DNA from: Alisma plantago-aquatica
Lineage: Eukaryota; Streptophyta; Magnoliopsida; Alismatales; Alismataceae
Length of the DNA stretch: 64,000 nt
NCBI GenBank assembly: GCA_963693085.1
Contig: OY856409.1
Coordinates: 666,095,591 to 666,159,590 of the forward strand
Reading direction: 5' to 3'
Positions 1 through 11,209 of the stretch are shown piece by piece. The notes below the pieces were generated by a model. It ran no database searches, had not been told where the DNA came from, and was given only the letters and a program-made list of their open reading frames with translations. Each line of letters begins with the position of its first letter. The first letter of the stretch is position 1. The position numbers and the translations under genes are program-made.

Positions 1-535
1 AGTTTGTGTGTCTTGATGACCAATGGTGTGGTTTTACCTTTATATGGGTAGATGATTGATGGAAGAGGATGGTTGTCTGACCTTCAATGTTTCTTTCAAT
101 TAACTATCAATAAAATGGTTGGTTGACGAGGTGGTGGATTTCCATTTCTAGAGCATCAATGAAAAATCTTCACCTTAGCTATTGATGGTCCTTATATGAG
201 CTCTGTATTGATGGTGGTTTATGCTGTATCTTCTTATGGTTTCTCTAAAGAGTTTGAACTGACGAGTTTTAATGATGATAAGAACTGATGGAATTTCTAC
301 TTGCACCTACAAATGAGTTACCTGGTAGAGTGTACCAATGAAAAGTCAAAGCCTACATAGAGATCGCACAACTGAGCCATGAGAGTATAAATTTTGATTG
401 ATGAGGTGATGGTTTGACTGATTTCCTCTCTTTTATGGGGATATATATACCCCCTTAGCCCTGCTTCTCATCTCACTTGTGCATCTGAGCATCAAAGTGC
501 TACAGGGGAGTGAGACAATGTTGGTTGATGACAAC
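1..535. other. Unassigned sequence left of the first LTR
   Basis: AT-rich sequence with no ORF of note. A purine-rich stretch (about 511-524, containing AGGGGAGTGAGA) lies shortly before the LTR that starts at 536. It could be a decayed polypurine tract, which would make this the 3' end of an element's internal region. I see no protein motif, so this stays open. Confidence 0.3.
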
Positions 536-3500
536 TGTAAGGCCCCTAAACTTGCTTAATGAGTTGAATGAGCTTAATTACCATAATTGAATTCTTATAA
601 ACCTAATATAACCTTTTTATATGTTTTGAAATCATAAAAAAGGCTTATGTTTCAAATTTGGTACAATTTGGTCACTATTTGAGCAAGTTATGCAATTTTC
701 TGTACATTTTGGACTTTTCTGCAATTTACCCAATTGAGGGGTTTTCTTTGCAATTTGTAACATACATTCTGTTCCTTAAATGTTATATTATCATTCTTGA
801 GATTTTTGAGCTATGGTTTGAATGTATTTTCATCAAGGGTATTTTAGGGTTTACCCCTTCACGGATGAGCTACTTTTAGTAGCTATCAACTAATGAATTA
901 TGTGATTGGCTGGGAATTTCGACAAAGGAAAGCTAAGCAGGTTAATAGGGACGGTGGGGGATCTTCTTGTGTGTTTGCTTTTATATTCTTAAGAGTTTAA
1001 GGCCATAAACACATGGGGAAGCTACTTTTACACCTCATGCTTGATTCTATCCTTATCCATGGGCTATATTTACCTCTTCCTTGCCCAAATACAAAACTAT
1101 GCTTGCTTTATCTTTCCTCTAACCTGGAGAAATAAATCCACTCTATTTTTCTGTAGAACCAACTACTCTAAGGTAGAAGACAATCCCTTTTTGGAGAAGA
1201 AGGTCTCCTTGGGCTCCATCTAGCCCTACCTAGGGTTTCTAGGGTCATCTTCTAGGGAATTCGACCAAGGCAAGTTGTTTTCTTCCTTCCTTCTTCATTT
1301 TTATTTCTCTTCTCCTTCCTTAGACCTTCCTCCAAGTCGGAACCCTACTGTTCCATGGTGAAATTGGCTCTACAACTAAAAAATCTATCCTTCTTGTTTC
1401 TTTTTCTAGGATTTTGCTTCTTTGTGGAGAGAAGTACCTATTTGGCTAAGTTCAGATCTGAATCCAAGGTATTCTTGCCATATTTGCTCAAGATTTTTAC
1501 TATTTGGGATCTGATCTACTCTATAGAGGCGAGTTATATAACATTCTTCAGTTATATTGCTTACTAGAAGCTTGTTAGTTCATGTTTATGCCTTAATGTT
1601 TTGATTTAAGCATAGAGAAACCATGCTTGTTTAGAATTATGAATTTTTGTGGTGTTCCCTATTTTGTTCCAGTTCTATATGAACTTGTAAACATGTGTAT
1701 GACCTTTCTAAGGTGTAACATGATCTGGTACAGGTTGATAGCATCAAACTATGGTGCTAAGCACAAAATAGTTGATGGTTCAAATTAGGGTTTTCAAGCT
1801 ATTTCATTCCCTATCACACCACTAAGGGTCATACCATTCAATAGCCAATGGTGTTGCTATTTTGGCAACTGATGATTGTGATCAAAGGTGTCAAATTTAT
1901 GGTGACAACCTATGGTCACCCCCTTAGGTCAGGTTTTGACTCAATTATACGTTTAATTATCATCCACTAAGTATTCTAATGATGTTATCAATCGATGATG
2001 ACATTGGCTTAATATTTGATGGTGTTAACTGAATGTATTACTGATCTAGAAACCAATGGTGACCTAATGATCACAATTAATGGTGGATCAGGTAATCACC
2101 ATATATGATTAATTAGGAATGTAATTGTAGATTTGAATAAACCTTAAACCAATGGTTGCTTGGTTCAATTGATCTAATGGTTAGACCTATACTTCAATTG
2201 ATAACCTTGAACAATGAACCTGATCGAATGAATAATATTGGTTGCTATAACATCCAATGGATTAGAATAAATCACATGGTATTATATGTGGGTCCTAGTG
2301 ATGATAATTCGATGGTTCAATACCATAAATTTATAGTCTTACCTTTGTCGTTACATAGTTATATTTGATAAATCACTATAATAAGTGGATGTGTAACTCC
2401 CATGTGATCTAGCTTGTTATACCTAACCTTAATATAATTATATGATGTTAACTGGTTACAATCAGATCTCTTGAATGATTTGTGATAATGAATTACACTC
2501 TTTTTGTGTTAAAACCACATTGTAGTATTATTTGAATATCATAGTGCCTTGCCATGTTAATATCTATGGACACATATGCGTTAATGATATTTTGAGCCTT
2601 GTTTAAGGCATGGAATGATGATGATAACCTTACTATGAATAATGTGATGGTATTAATGACCTTTGGGCATGTTTGAAGCCATGATTGAGGTGAAATCCTC
2701 TTCATGTTACAATAAGGGTTAAAACCCTGGAACTTGTGATAAGATATTGGTATCTTGTAAAAGTATGATGATAATTTTAGTCTATTAATTTGCAATGAAT
2801 GATAGAATGTGGTAATGTGATTAAGATTTATATCTCAAATGTTTTATATCTTTTGAAGCTGTTATACATATACTCTTGTTAGAAAAGAATTAGGGTTTGA
2901 ATGTCCATTTGTATGATTTAGCCTTAATTCACCCAATTGGCATAATTAATTAAGTAAAACTCTAATCATGTAGTGCCATGTTCCATAGATCTATCTGAGT
3001 GTCAGAAATTTCTAGATAGTGAAATGAGTATTCCTAAGGGATACTCAGAGCGCATACTAATGAGTATGTAGGGTGCTTGTCATCCTGAATTCAAGTGTTA
3101 GGGAGGATGACAATGGTCAAACCTAGCCCTCAATTTGAGAACAACTGCAGTCATGTCTCGATGATTATATATATATGATGATGATGAGATTGGAGGACAA
3201 CTATGGTTGTACCTCAGATGGTAGGGTATGTGTACCCACCTCCTTTCACTAGTGTCGTGGCCTATACTAAGGATAGACTAGGCTGTTAGCAGCTTGACCT
3301 TATGTGTCGCTGTGGCGAACCCATACTGACTGGGGGTGAAGAAGATCTTAGGAGTTTGACTCTTCCTAGATCTTGTATGGCACTAATTTCGACTTAGTAG
3401 TGGTCAGTTGGGACTTGAGTGGTATTTCTCAAATCCCTCAGGGCAATGTAATAAAAGAAGTGATACCATCTGTGTAGTATAATTGCTAGGGTTTAATATG

Positions 3501-4226
3501 TATCATATTGGTTGATTAACCCTTGTCTTATCTTTATACTGCATAGTTCTAACATGATGCAGACTTATGAAAATTGTAAAATTCTACTTGATGTTACAAC
3601 TTATTTGCTTAACTGATTAGTATGCTTAAACTATTCAATATATTCATATTGTTTATGCAATACCCTAACTGCTTAATGTATTTACTATTAATTAATATGT
3701 TATAATCAATATATGTTGGAGAGAGTTATATCTCTTGCTGGGACTGGGTCTCACCCGTGGGTCACCACATTTTTTTAGGTGGTTGTGGGAAACAAGGTCG
3801 AGGTCGTGTTGTGGAAGAAAACCAACCTGGTGATCAATAGATTCAGAAGTTTGGTTAGTTGTAGATGTTAGTAGTAGAGTCCTAGTGTCGTCCCTGTACT
3901 CTTAGGTCCGGGTATGAGATGTGTTTTCTAGATGATATACTCGTATCAACACAAGATTTTATAGTATGCCAATATTTGTAAATATATGGCATGTACATGT
4001 GAAATATCTTTTATATGCAGGACGTGACTAGGGTCTTTGGACCCATATGTAAATACTTGTTTCAGTATATGAGAATGGAATGATGGACCTTTTGTAAATG
4101 TTCTAGAGTTTATTTACATTGTTGGAATCAGTTTTAATTATTCCACATTTTTTACTATGTGATAAATTAGTAGTTGATTGTGTTTTGTGTTTTGATTAAT
4201 CTCATCAAGCATGATGAGGTGTCACA
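536..4226 (+). mobile_element. Lone Ty3/gypsy-type LTR (solo LTR or 3' LTR of a truncated element)
   Basis: It begins TGTAAGGCCCC and ends GGTGTCACA, the same terminal style as the other LTRs in this window. Its inner layout matches theirs. A leader with pyrimidine-rich stretches lies around 1270-1330. The motif GGGTCTCACCC...TTTTAGGTGG is at about 3746-3782. A shared downstream block, GTCGTCCCTGTACTCTTAGG, is at about 3888-3910. The last 40 bases align by eye with the end of the relic LTR at 14845. The flanks (ACAAC on the left, ATTAA on the right) do not form a target duplication, and no primer binding site follows 4226. It is therefore an old solo LTR with a decayed duplication, or the 3' LTR of an element cut by the window edge. 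It has no coding capacity; the ORFs inside are short and random. Confidence 0.7.
3748..3782 (+). other. LTR hairpin motif (CACC...GGTG)
   Basis: TCTCACCC, a pyrimidine-rich loop of about 20 bases ending TTTTTTAGG, then GGTG. This is the weakest of the copies of a hairpin that recurs at 6072-6106, 19733-19765, 23407-23439 and 54838-54870. Confidence 0.45.
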
Positions 4227-6071
4227 ATTAATTTATACATAATTCTTAGATCCATATGTCTTTTGTTATTGCCTGATCTGCCTTTTTCTCTTACCTATTG
4301 GCATGAGGCAAGCCACTTGGAGTCTTTTGAGCTTTGATCGGGGTAATTCAAACCTCAACTATGCATTTTCTTCTGATACTTTGGCTTCTTATCCTTATTG
4401 GACATTTTATAGGTGGTTTTTATCTAGGGTTTTGGTTGTAAATCCTTGCACTCTGTTTCCACCTTTCTCTCATCTATTTAGTTGTCTTCAACTATGGATT
4501 GACAGTTTTATGACGTGGTTGAAGGAGAGGAACACTCATCTTGGATAGTTTGCAATCAACTGTGGAGTTTTTGTTGTAAAACTCAGAGATTCACATTAGT
4601 TTTTCATGCACAGACCTATTTCTTCCCTATCGGACAAGCGGCATAACCTTTGACTTATTTCTTACCTTCTTTGTGCTTACATGTTGTATATCTTGTTTTT
4701 ATATACCCTTGAACTATTAAAAGATGATAATTTTATGTATCTTAGATCATAATCCCTGGGTTATGTTCCTACATGTTAGTGTTCCATATCTTGATTACCC
4801 TTCTGTCTCATAAAATTTGATCATATGTTGTTTTTTAGTAAGAGAGCAACTTAAGGTGGCAAGAGAAGCCTAGGGTTTCTTCCCTAGCATTGAAATATGA
4901 CATGCATGTTTAAAAGATGTTATCTTGTGACTATTTGTGATTGTGTAACATTCATAGTGCATGCTTTAAGCTATTTCCTTAATACTAAAATGATGAATTA
5001 TCAAATGATGGCTCGTTGGAAGGAAAAAGGAAGCTTATGTGTATTTCCTCTGGTTCATCCACGAGCGCCTAGGAAGTCGCGACCGATAGTTTTTTGGAAC
5101 CGGTCTATCCTTTCTTCATCTGGAACTAATCAAGGTAAGATTCCTTAATGCTTAGGGTAGAATCATGTGTGCATTGACTTGAGAAGTTAGGTCATGTTGT
5201 TCAGACATCTTATGTCTTTTGGAGTTACTTAACACCTTATCATTTATTCATTTGTTGAAAGGTTGCTTTAATATCTGGTTGATGTAATCATAGGACAACA
5301 AATCTAACTATCAAGCAAAATCTAAGTAGTAGATCCCTAAATCCGTAGACCCATTCCCCTGGTTGTTAGAGAGTATGGGGAAATGAGTTGATCTTGTAGC
5401 ACCCTAGAACAGTGAGAAGATGCTCGAAGCCATATACCTATGAATATATGGGGATAGTTAGGAGCAAATATCCTATCCTCTTCAAATGGTTTGGGACTTG
5501 GTGAAGGTCAATAGCATGATAAAGTGAGTTAATTATTTGATGTATTATAAAGGGTGGTTACCCAATCATTATCGTGTTGTGACCATGTACCCAGAATGGA
5601 CCTTATTTGGTGGATCCACCTTTTAAGCATATATCCATGAAGGGCTATCTAGAGTGTTCCCTACCTTTTTGATACCTCACTTCACCCTAAGGTTTGAGGA
5701 GAGACTAGGTAATTCATATATTTTTAGATCTTATACATATTTCTAGGATGGCTTAATAACATCTAGTTAGGTGGTTAGGTGGTATGCCTCAATCATCCTA
5801 GGGCATTCAAAATACAAAACATTTGTGTAGTAAAACTATTTATATTTAATTCATTCAAACATGGTTGTGGCTTCCATGGATTACCCTTTATTCATATCTA
5901 GTACATCTTTTCCATCTAATGTTCTTGTAGGCGCTCTTGGTATCAGATTGAATGTGTAAGATATGCCTTTGGGTATACAAGTAATTTACATGATTCTCCC
6001 CCTCTTTATTATAATATCTCTATAAAGTAACAAAGTTTCATGTATTATATCATATTGTTCGGACTTTGGGT

Positions 6072-6106
6072 CTCACCCTTGTGGTTTTCTACACATTTTA
6101 GGTGAG
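6072..6106 (+). other. LTR hairpin motif (CTCACC...GGTGAG)
   Basis: A perfect 6-bp inverted repeat, CTCACC at 6072-6077 and GGTGAG at 6101-6106, separated by a T-rich loop. It sits at the equivalent place in several LTR families of this window. Confidence 0.6.
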
Positions 6107-6110
6107 AGGA
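6106..6110. repeat. Target site duplication GAGGA, left copy
   Basis: GAGGA here and at 14278-14282 directly flanks the element at 6111-14277. A 5-bp duplication is standard for LTR retrotransposon integration. Confidence 0.9.
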
Positions 6111-9100
6111 TGTAACGTCCCTGGATTCTGCCACCTTGAGACTTACAAGGCTCGAGAGGACAAATCTAAAAATGTTAGACAATCATTTCAGAGAGTGATG
6201 CGGAAGCATAATATGCATACATGAACATACAACCATAACATTTCTCAACAATAACATGTATATTTACAACATGAATTATTACAACTTGGATTACATTTAC
6301 ATATTGAAAAACAAAAAATTACACAGTCTAAACATGTATGCTAACTAGGATCCTAGACAATAGGTAACCTGAACAACTTTCTCACACCCTGTTCTTTTTC
6401 TCCCAAGCTATATCTGAACCTAAAACATACGTGAAACAAAAAAATCAACAAAAGTTGGTACGTGGTAAAAGATACACTAGTAAGGTTGCATAAAGGAAAA
6501 TACTTGAAAAAGGAAGAAAGAGAGAAAAACCATTTCTTAAGGCGAAAATCAGGTAAACATCATTTTTATTACATTTATTTGATGTGGTTGTACTACACTT
6601 ATCTGCACTTGAATTACATCCAGTATGGGCAAAAAATATATCATCATACATCTAACATGGGCCAAAGCATCATACATCCATGTTAGGCAACATACATCCA
6701 TATCGGGCTAGGTGCACTAGTATCTACAACCCATCCATATCCTTTTATGTTATATTAGATTTTGGCGAAGTATAACTCATAATAGTTCAACCAAGAAATG
6801 AATATCCAAATAATAGCATTCATGATATTACATATCACAAGCAACCAAGAAATCTAGTCTTATACTTATAAGACCACATACCTGAGTTCAGAGATTCTTT
6901 ATTCATCCATGATCATCTAGAACTTTGTCCATGACCTGATTAATAACAATTAATCGTCATTAATACATGGTTCATTATCTTACTGATATTTTAGGTCCAA
7001 AATTAGGGTTTGTCCTAATCTAGGTTCCATCTAATCTTAGGATGGTATCTCATATTTTTCTACTGATCATGCAGTCATTTTAGAGGTCGGGTCCAAATTG
7101 CATATTTTTCTGATGCTTGAACTATTTTCCAGAATTAATATGAGGTTAAAACATGTAATTTAGGAATTAATGAGAAAAGGCCTAACATAGAATAATAAAA
7201 CCTAGATTAGAGTCCACAAGTGGATTTCCAGTGTTATTAGGGTTCCACTAAAATATTCTAAGAATTAATATCACCTGGATACTATTTATTTCATTTAACA
7301 AATCCTCAAAAGGAGCTTTTTACTCTAAATTAATTATCATCATTGAAAGTGATTCAAGGATCTGATCTAGGGGTCCAGTAATATAGTAAATATTTTTCTA
7401 AGTACGTGTATATTTTTAGGGTATTTATAGGAAAAGGGAGCTATTTATAATGTATTTTCTAAAATCTATACATATACTAGATTTTTGAGTAAATTATTAC
7501 CTTTAGGCGAATCAGGCACTGCCATGAGGCTCATTTAGACTCCTTGAGCCTTCTTTGGCTGACTAGTTCAGTGATTGAGTGCCCAGTTTTCTTGCTGGTT
7601 CAACGACTGGTCTATCTGAGTCGCCAGCTCTCTGTCTCATCTTGCCCAACGCGTTCGTGATCAGATTCCCCTACACGCTACTTGCCTTACGTGAGTGTTG
7701 TCACAGAGAGGGACTCCGGTAAACGATCCGGTACTGGAATCCTCATCTTCAGGTTCAAAAAAGTCCAGAAGATTTGTGGAGGTACTAAAGTCCTTGATGT
7801 CTGCTCCTTGCTCACTGCGCCCCGATCGTGGGTTCTCAGAAGTTGATCCTCCATTGTTCCGTGAAGGAGGAGGTGTCGAAGAAGGGTGCTTGGGAAGGGT
7901 GTTTGTGCTGCATCCTATACTTGCATGAATTGAGATGCATTAGAGCTCCGCAGGACCTCCACGAACTTGATAGAAGGTTCAAAAGAAAGAGAGAGTTGCC
8001 TTCCATTGCCTTACTGTACGTGCAGGCCTCCGGCTGTGGCTACAGCCTAGCTATGAGCTCTGATGATGAGCAGCATGGGATCCAAACCTCATTGTGAGGC
8101 TTTGAGGGGTCCAAGATGCTCTAGGGTGGCAGGTGGATCTCAACTGCTCACAATAACGGCTGGGAAGACCTTGCTGCTCCAACACGACGTGGTTGACAGT
8201 CATTGTTGAGGCAGGTTAGACGTGGTGCATAAGATCGCGTGGTAGGGGAAGGAGAAAGTAGGTGTATTGCAGGCAATAAAGCCAACGAATCCAGGCCTTT
8301 ATGTTTCTGTGAAGTCCTTCTCACATGGTAGACTATGGTGGTGGGTTCTTCCCAGTCTCAACCCTTGCGGCTTGTCATAACACCTCTAGGTCTTCTTGGT
8401 TTCGGTTGGGAGCAACGATGAAGAGAGGATGACGAGGATGTGATTGAACTCCCTCGCCTTGCCCATATCTCACAAATCATGGATTGTTAGTCCATAGAGG
8501 GTGGAAGACTCAGCCCATCTTCCTAGCATCCCAGGTTTCTTGCCATGACTGCTTCCTAGGGAGTCTATATTGCAACCATCTACTCCTGGCATTTTGGAAC
8601 CAGTAGGCGACAGAGTCAAGCCCCACGTATCCGTGTGACACAAGACAAATAATCAGATATAGTTTTCATCCCCACATAATCAAATAATTTAGGATCTTAC
8701 ATCATGAATATAATTTAATTGGAAGCTCTAATGGAACCCAAATTTTCAATTATATGTTCATCATAACCTATTGAACCTTTCCTCCATCTTTGAGATTGAA
8801 AGTCCAATGTATGATCTGTCACATAATTTCTTCAAATAAGATCATACAGAGGGATAATGATCACATGTTATTGTCATTTTATTTCTACTTGTAACCAAAC
8901 AACTTCAAGAATGCTTACATCAATATTCAAACATTGGAATTCACAAACACTACTAAAAGATATTTTACCACATCAATACTTAATTCAATTAAGATATGCT
9001 ATTAATCATCATAAAGGAGCTTAATTAGTTGTCACGATTGTCAAAAATTTCTATAACAACATTTATTAAGTGAAAAGGATCCATCATTCAATAGGATTTA

Positions 9101-9177
9101 CTTCAATAAAAGATTGGTCATCTAATGAACCTCAAGTGTTATATTGGTTATCGAACTCTAAAATCGAGGTCATCACA
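6111..9177 (-). mobile_element. 3' LTR of the LARD-like element
   Basis: On the plus strand it reads TGTAACGTCC...GTCATCACA, matching 11210-14277 over its whole length. A GC-rich block of about 1.1 kb (7500-8640) stands out from the AT-rich remainder and lies upstream of the TATA signals in the element's direction, that is in U3. Short ORFs there (for example 7695-7928) are also found in the sister LTR but have no recognisable domain. Confidence 0.9.
7422..7449 (-). promoter_or_regulatory. Paired TATA boxes of the LARD-like LTR (3' copy)
   Basis: TATTTATA at 7422-7429 and again at 7442-7449 read TATAAATA on the minus strand, the direction of the element. Both are preserved in the sister LTR at 12521-12548. 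They would mark the U3/R boundary. Confidence 0.55.
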
Positions 9178-9190
9178 TTCACCCCATCTT
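9178..9190 (-). other. Polypurine tract of the LARD-like element
   Basis: The minus strand reads AAGATGGGGTGAA immediately before the 3' LTR. This is the expected position for the plus-strand DNA primer. Confidence 0.7.
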
Positions 9191-9794
9191 ATAAGGAATT
9201 TCATCCTCGAAATTCAACTAATATTATACTCACGATAGTATCAAAATTCCAACTTCATATAGATCATGACTTTTAGGTTCTGAGATTGTCAAAGTTATGA
9301 ATGTACCCTAATTTTTCATCTTAGGAAATAGAGTATCTAGGGTGCACCCACCCCACCTTATTAGGTTGAGTCATCATTTATATTAAAGAATTGTAGCATC
9401 ACTTAGAATCTTAGTCATCACATGACATTCTTATATATTATGATTTACATCCACATAGTCCCTTAAAGATAATGGTTTTATTCATACATATGAAGTTAAG
9501 AAGATATTACTCAAGGTCTCATCTTCCACCCTAGTAACCATAAGGTGATGTCAAGGTTTCATGTTTTTTTGTTGGAATTGTCATACTAAACATCATTAGA
9601 ATGGATTTATGATCAACATGTTACTTAGATGTCATCCTTATAGAAGAGCTTACTCTACATGCTTGAATGTAGAGTTTCACCCCAAGGTGTGAGATTTCTC
9701 ATCGAACTAGAAGCTTAGAATTGTAAGATTGGGTTCAGGAACTATATTTCGTGATCATGTACTTATGATCTAAAGATACCTTATTTCAAGCTCA

Positions 9795-9995
9795 TTATTT
9801 CAGACTTACATCTTTTATGTAAGACATAAAGGGAAAGAGAACATACTAATACAAGATTAGCATGATTTCAAACTTATATCTTTCATGTATGATATGAAGG
9901 GAAAGAGAATATATTAAATCAAGCTTATCATGATTTCCAACTTGGATATTGGATGTATGATATAGAGAGGGAATATAGAACATGTCAAGCTTATA
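9795..9995. repeat. 68-bp tandem repeat, nearly three units
   Basis: Units start at 9795, 9863 and 9931, each spaced exactly 68 bases. They begin with TGATTTCA-like sequence and share ATGTATGATAT and AGGGAAAGAGAA. The third unit is the most diverged and slightly short. Confidence 0.8.
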
Positions 9996-11195
9996 TGAGT
10001 GGCTCTTCATACATAATTAATCTTGATAGCTCAAGTGAGGTTTCTAACATCATATATAAGAAAGAGAAGTGAAAGGAACGATATTAATGAGTATCTTATG
10101 CACAAAGCATTTTACTCTCATAACCAGAGTTTCATAGATTACCTCACTTGCAACTAATGATGAGTTTTACAAGCTTAAGTCACTCAAGCTAATACATAAC
10201 TCAGTCAAAGGATTGACTTTCTCATTATGAGTCATCTACCCATCACTTCTTTTACGCAACTCTCACATTTAGGATTCAATCATGAAAAAACACTCAACTC
10301 ATCTACTCAAGAATAATCTAGTGTAGGACACATCATTTTAAACATATTTCATATTTCTCATATATTAGAGGCTAGTTCCTATGGCCTTCTCCTTGTGGGT
10401 CTCACTCTCTCTAGAGTTTACCACATATCTCGTCCTACCACTAGATGTCCTCCCTTATAATAGAGCTTTAGGATCCTACATATTCAACTTCATTTTAACT
10501 TAGCTCATCTTAAGCAAGAAAAGAGAATGCACTTTCATCATCAAGACTTAGCTTAGAATCTTCACAATTGGATTTAGCTCATATACAATATATAAAGAAA
10601 CTTATATCACTAGAGGTAGAACTTAGATAAGATCATCCATGCTTATATCAACTATCATTCTATTGTCTACTATCTATCACATATCCTTACAAGGATCTAG
10701 ACATCTAATCTAGACTACTCTCTCATCTAGACTGATGTCACTCCCTTTCACTTAGGTTGCATGAACACTAAATACTCTCCAATGTGAGGGATGGATTTTA
10801 TATTTACATATATTTAATAAAATATTACATTGTTTTTCTCTGAGAAAGAAGACATTAGAGAAGACTGTCAAGGCTCGAGCCGATTGGAAAACAAAACCAA
10901 ACCAGCAAAATCGAGTGTCCCACACATATTAGATAGTCTAGTGCTATGTCACCTAGTGAAATAGTGAGAACAAGATGTAGACTAGTGTAGCTACCCAATA
11001 CATATGAGCTCTATATGGAAAGGGTTTCTCACACTTGTCTAAACCTAGTTCTCAAACATCTAGGTTCTAACTTAGAGGCTAAGTCAAACCTTATTCCTAT
11101 AGAACAACTTACTAAGTTTCTAAGGTTTAATGTGAAAGGTGAAACTTAGTTTTAAGTCTCATGGTGAGCAATTGTCAGGTGTAACTATTGTTCAT

Positions 11196-11207
11196 GCTCT
11201 GATACCA
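11196..11207 (-). other. Primer binding site (initiator Met tRNA) of the LARD-like element
   Basis: GCTCTGATACCA on the plus strand is TGGTATCAGAGC on the minus strand, the 12-base complement of the plant initiator Met tRNA 3' end. It lies two bases from the 5' LTR and fixes the orientation. Confidence 0.9.
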
Positions 11208-11209
11208 AC

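Larger units (their letters stand above)
4227..6110 (+). mobile_element. Old LTR relic, left part (split by the element at 6111-14277)
   Basis: The right end of this stretch carries GGGTCTCACCC followed by TTTTAGGTGAG (6069-6106), the hallmark of the LTRs in this window. Rejoining it to 14283 across the GAGGA target duplication restores the next LTR block, and the relic then ends TCTCACA at 14845. The left end of the LTR is not recognisable. I see no TGTAA start after 4226, so the exact beginning is undefined and 4227-4700 may be unrelated. No coding sequence is visible. A TTGGTATCAG string at 5938 looks like a primer binding site but does not follow an LTR end. Confidence 0.5.
9178..11209 (-). 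mobile_element. Non-coding internal region of the LARD-like element
   Basis: 2.03 kb of AT-rich sequence bounded by the polypurine tract and the primer binding site. No gag, protease, reverse transcriptase or integrase motif is visible in any frame; the longest open frame is under 75 codons. A 68-bp tandem repeat lies at 9795-9995. The sequence is probably needed only for packaging and priming. Confidence 0.8.

Noticed and set aside
431..451. GGGGATATATATACCCC near-palindrome
   Set aside because: The two halves do not pair across the centre, and there is no other evidence of a regulatory role.
5938..5950. TTGGTATCAG resembling a primer binding site
   Set aside because: It does not follow an LTR end and the match stops after ten bases.
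7695..7928. 77-codon frame also open at 12794-13027
   Set aside because: The two copies are sister LTRs, so shared openness is expected. It is antisense to the element and no domain is seen.
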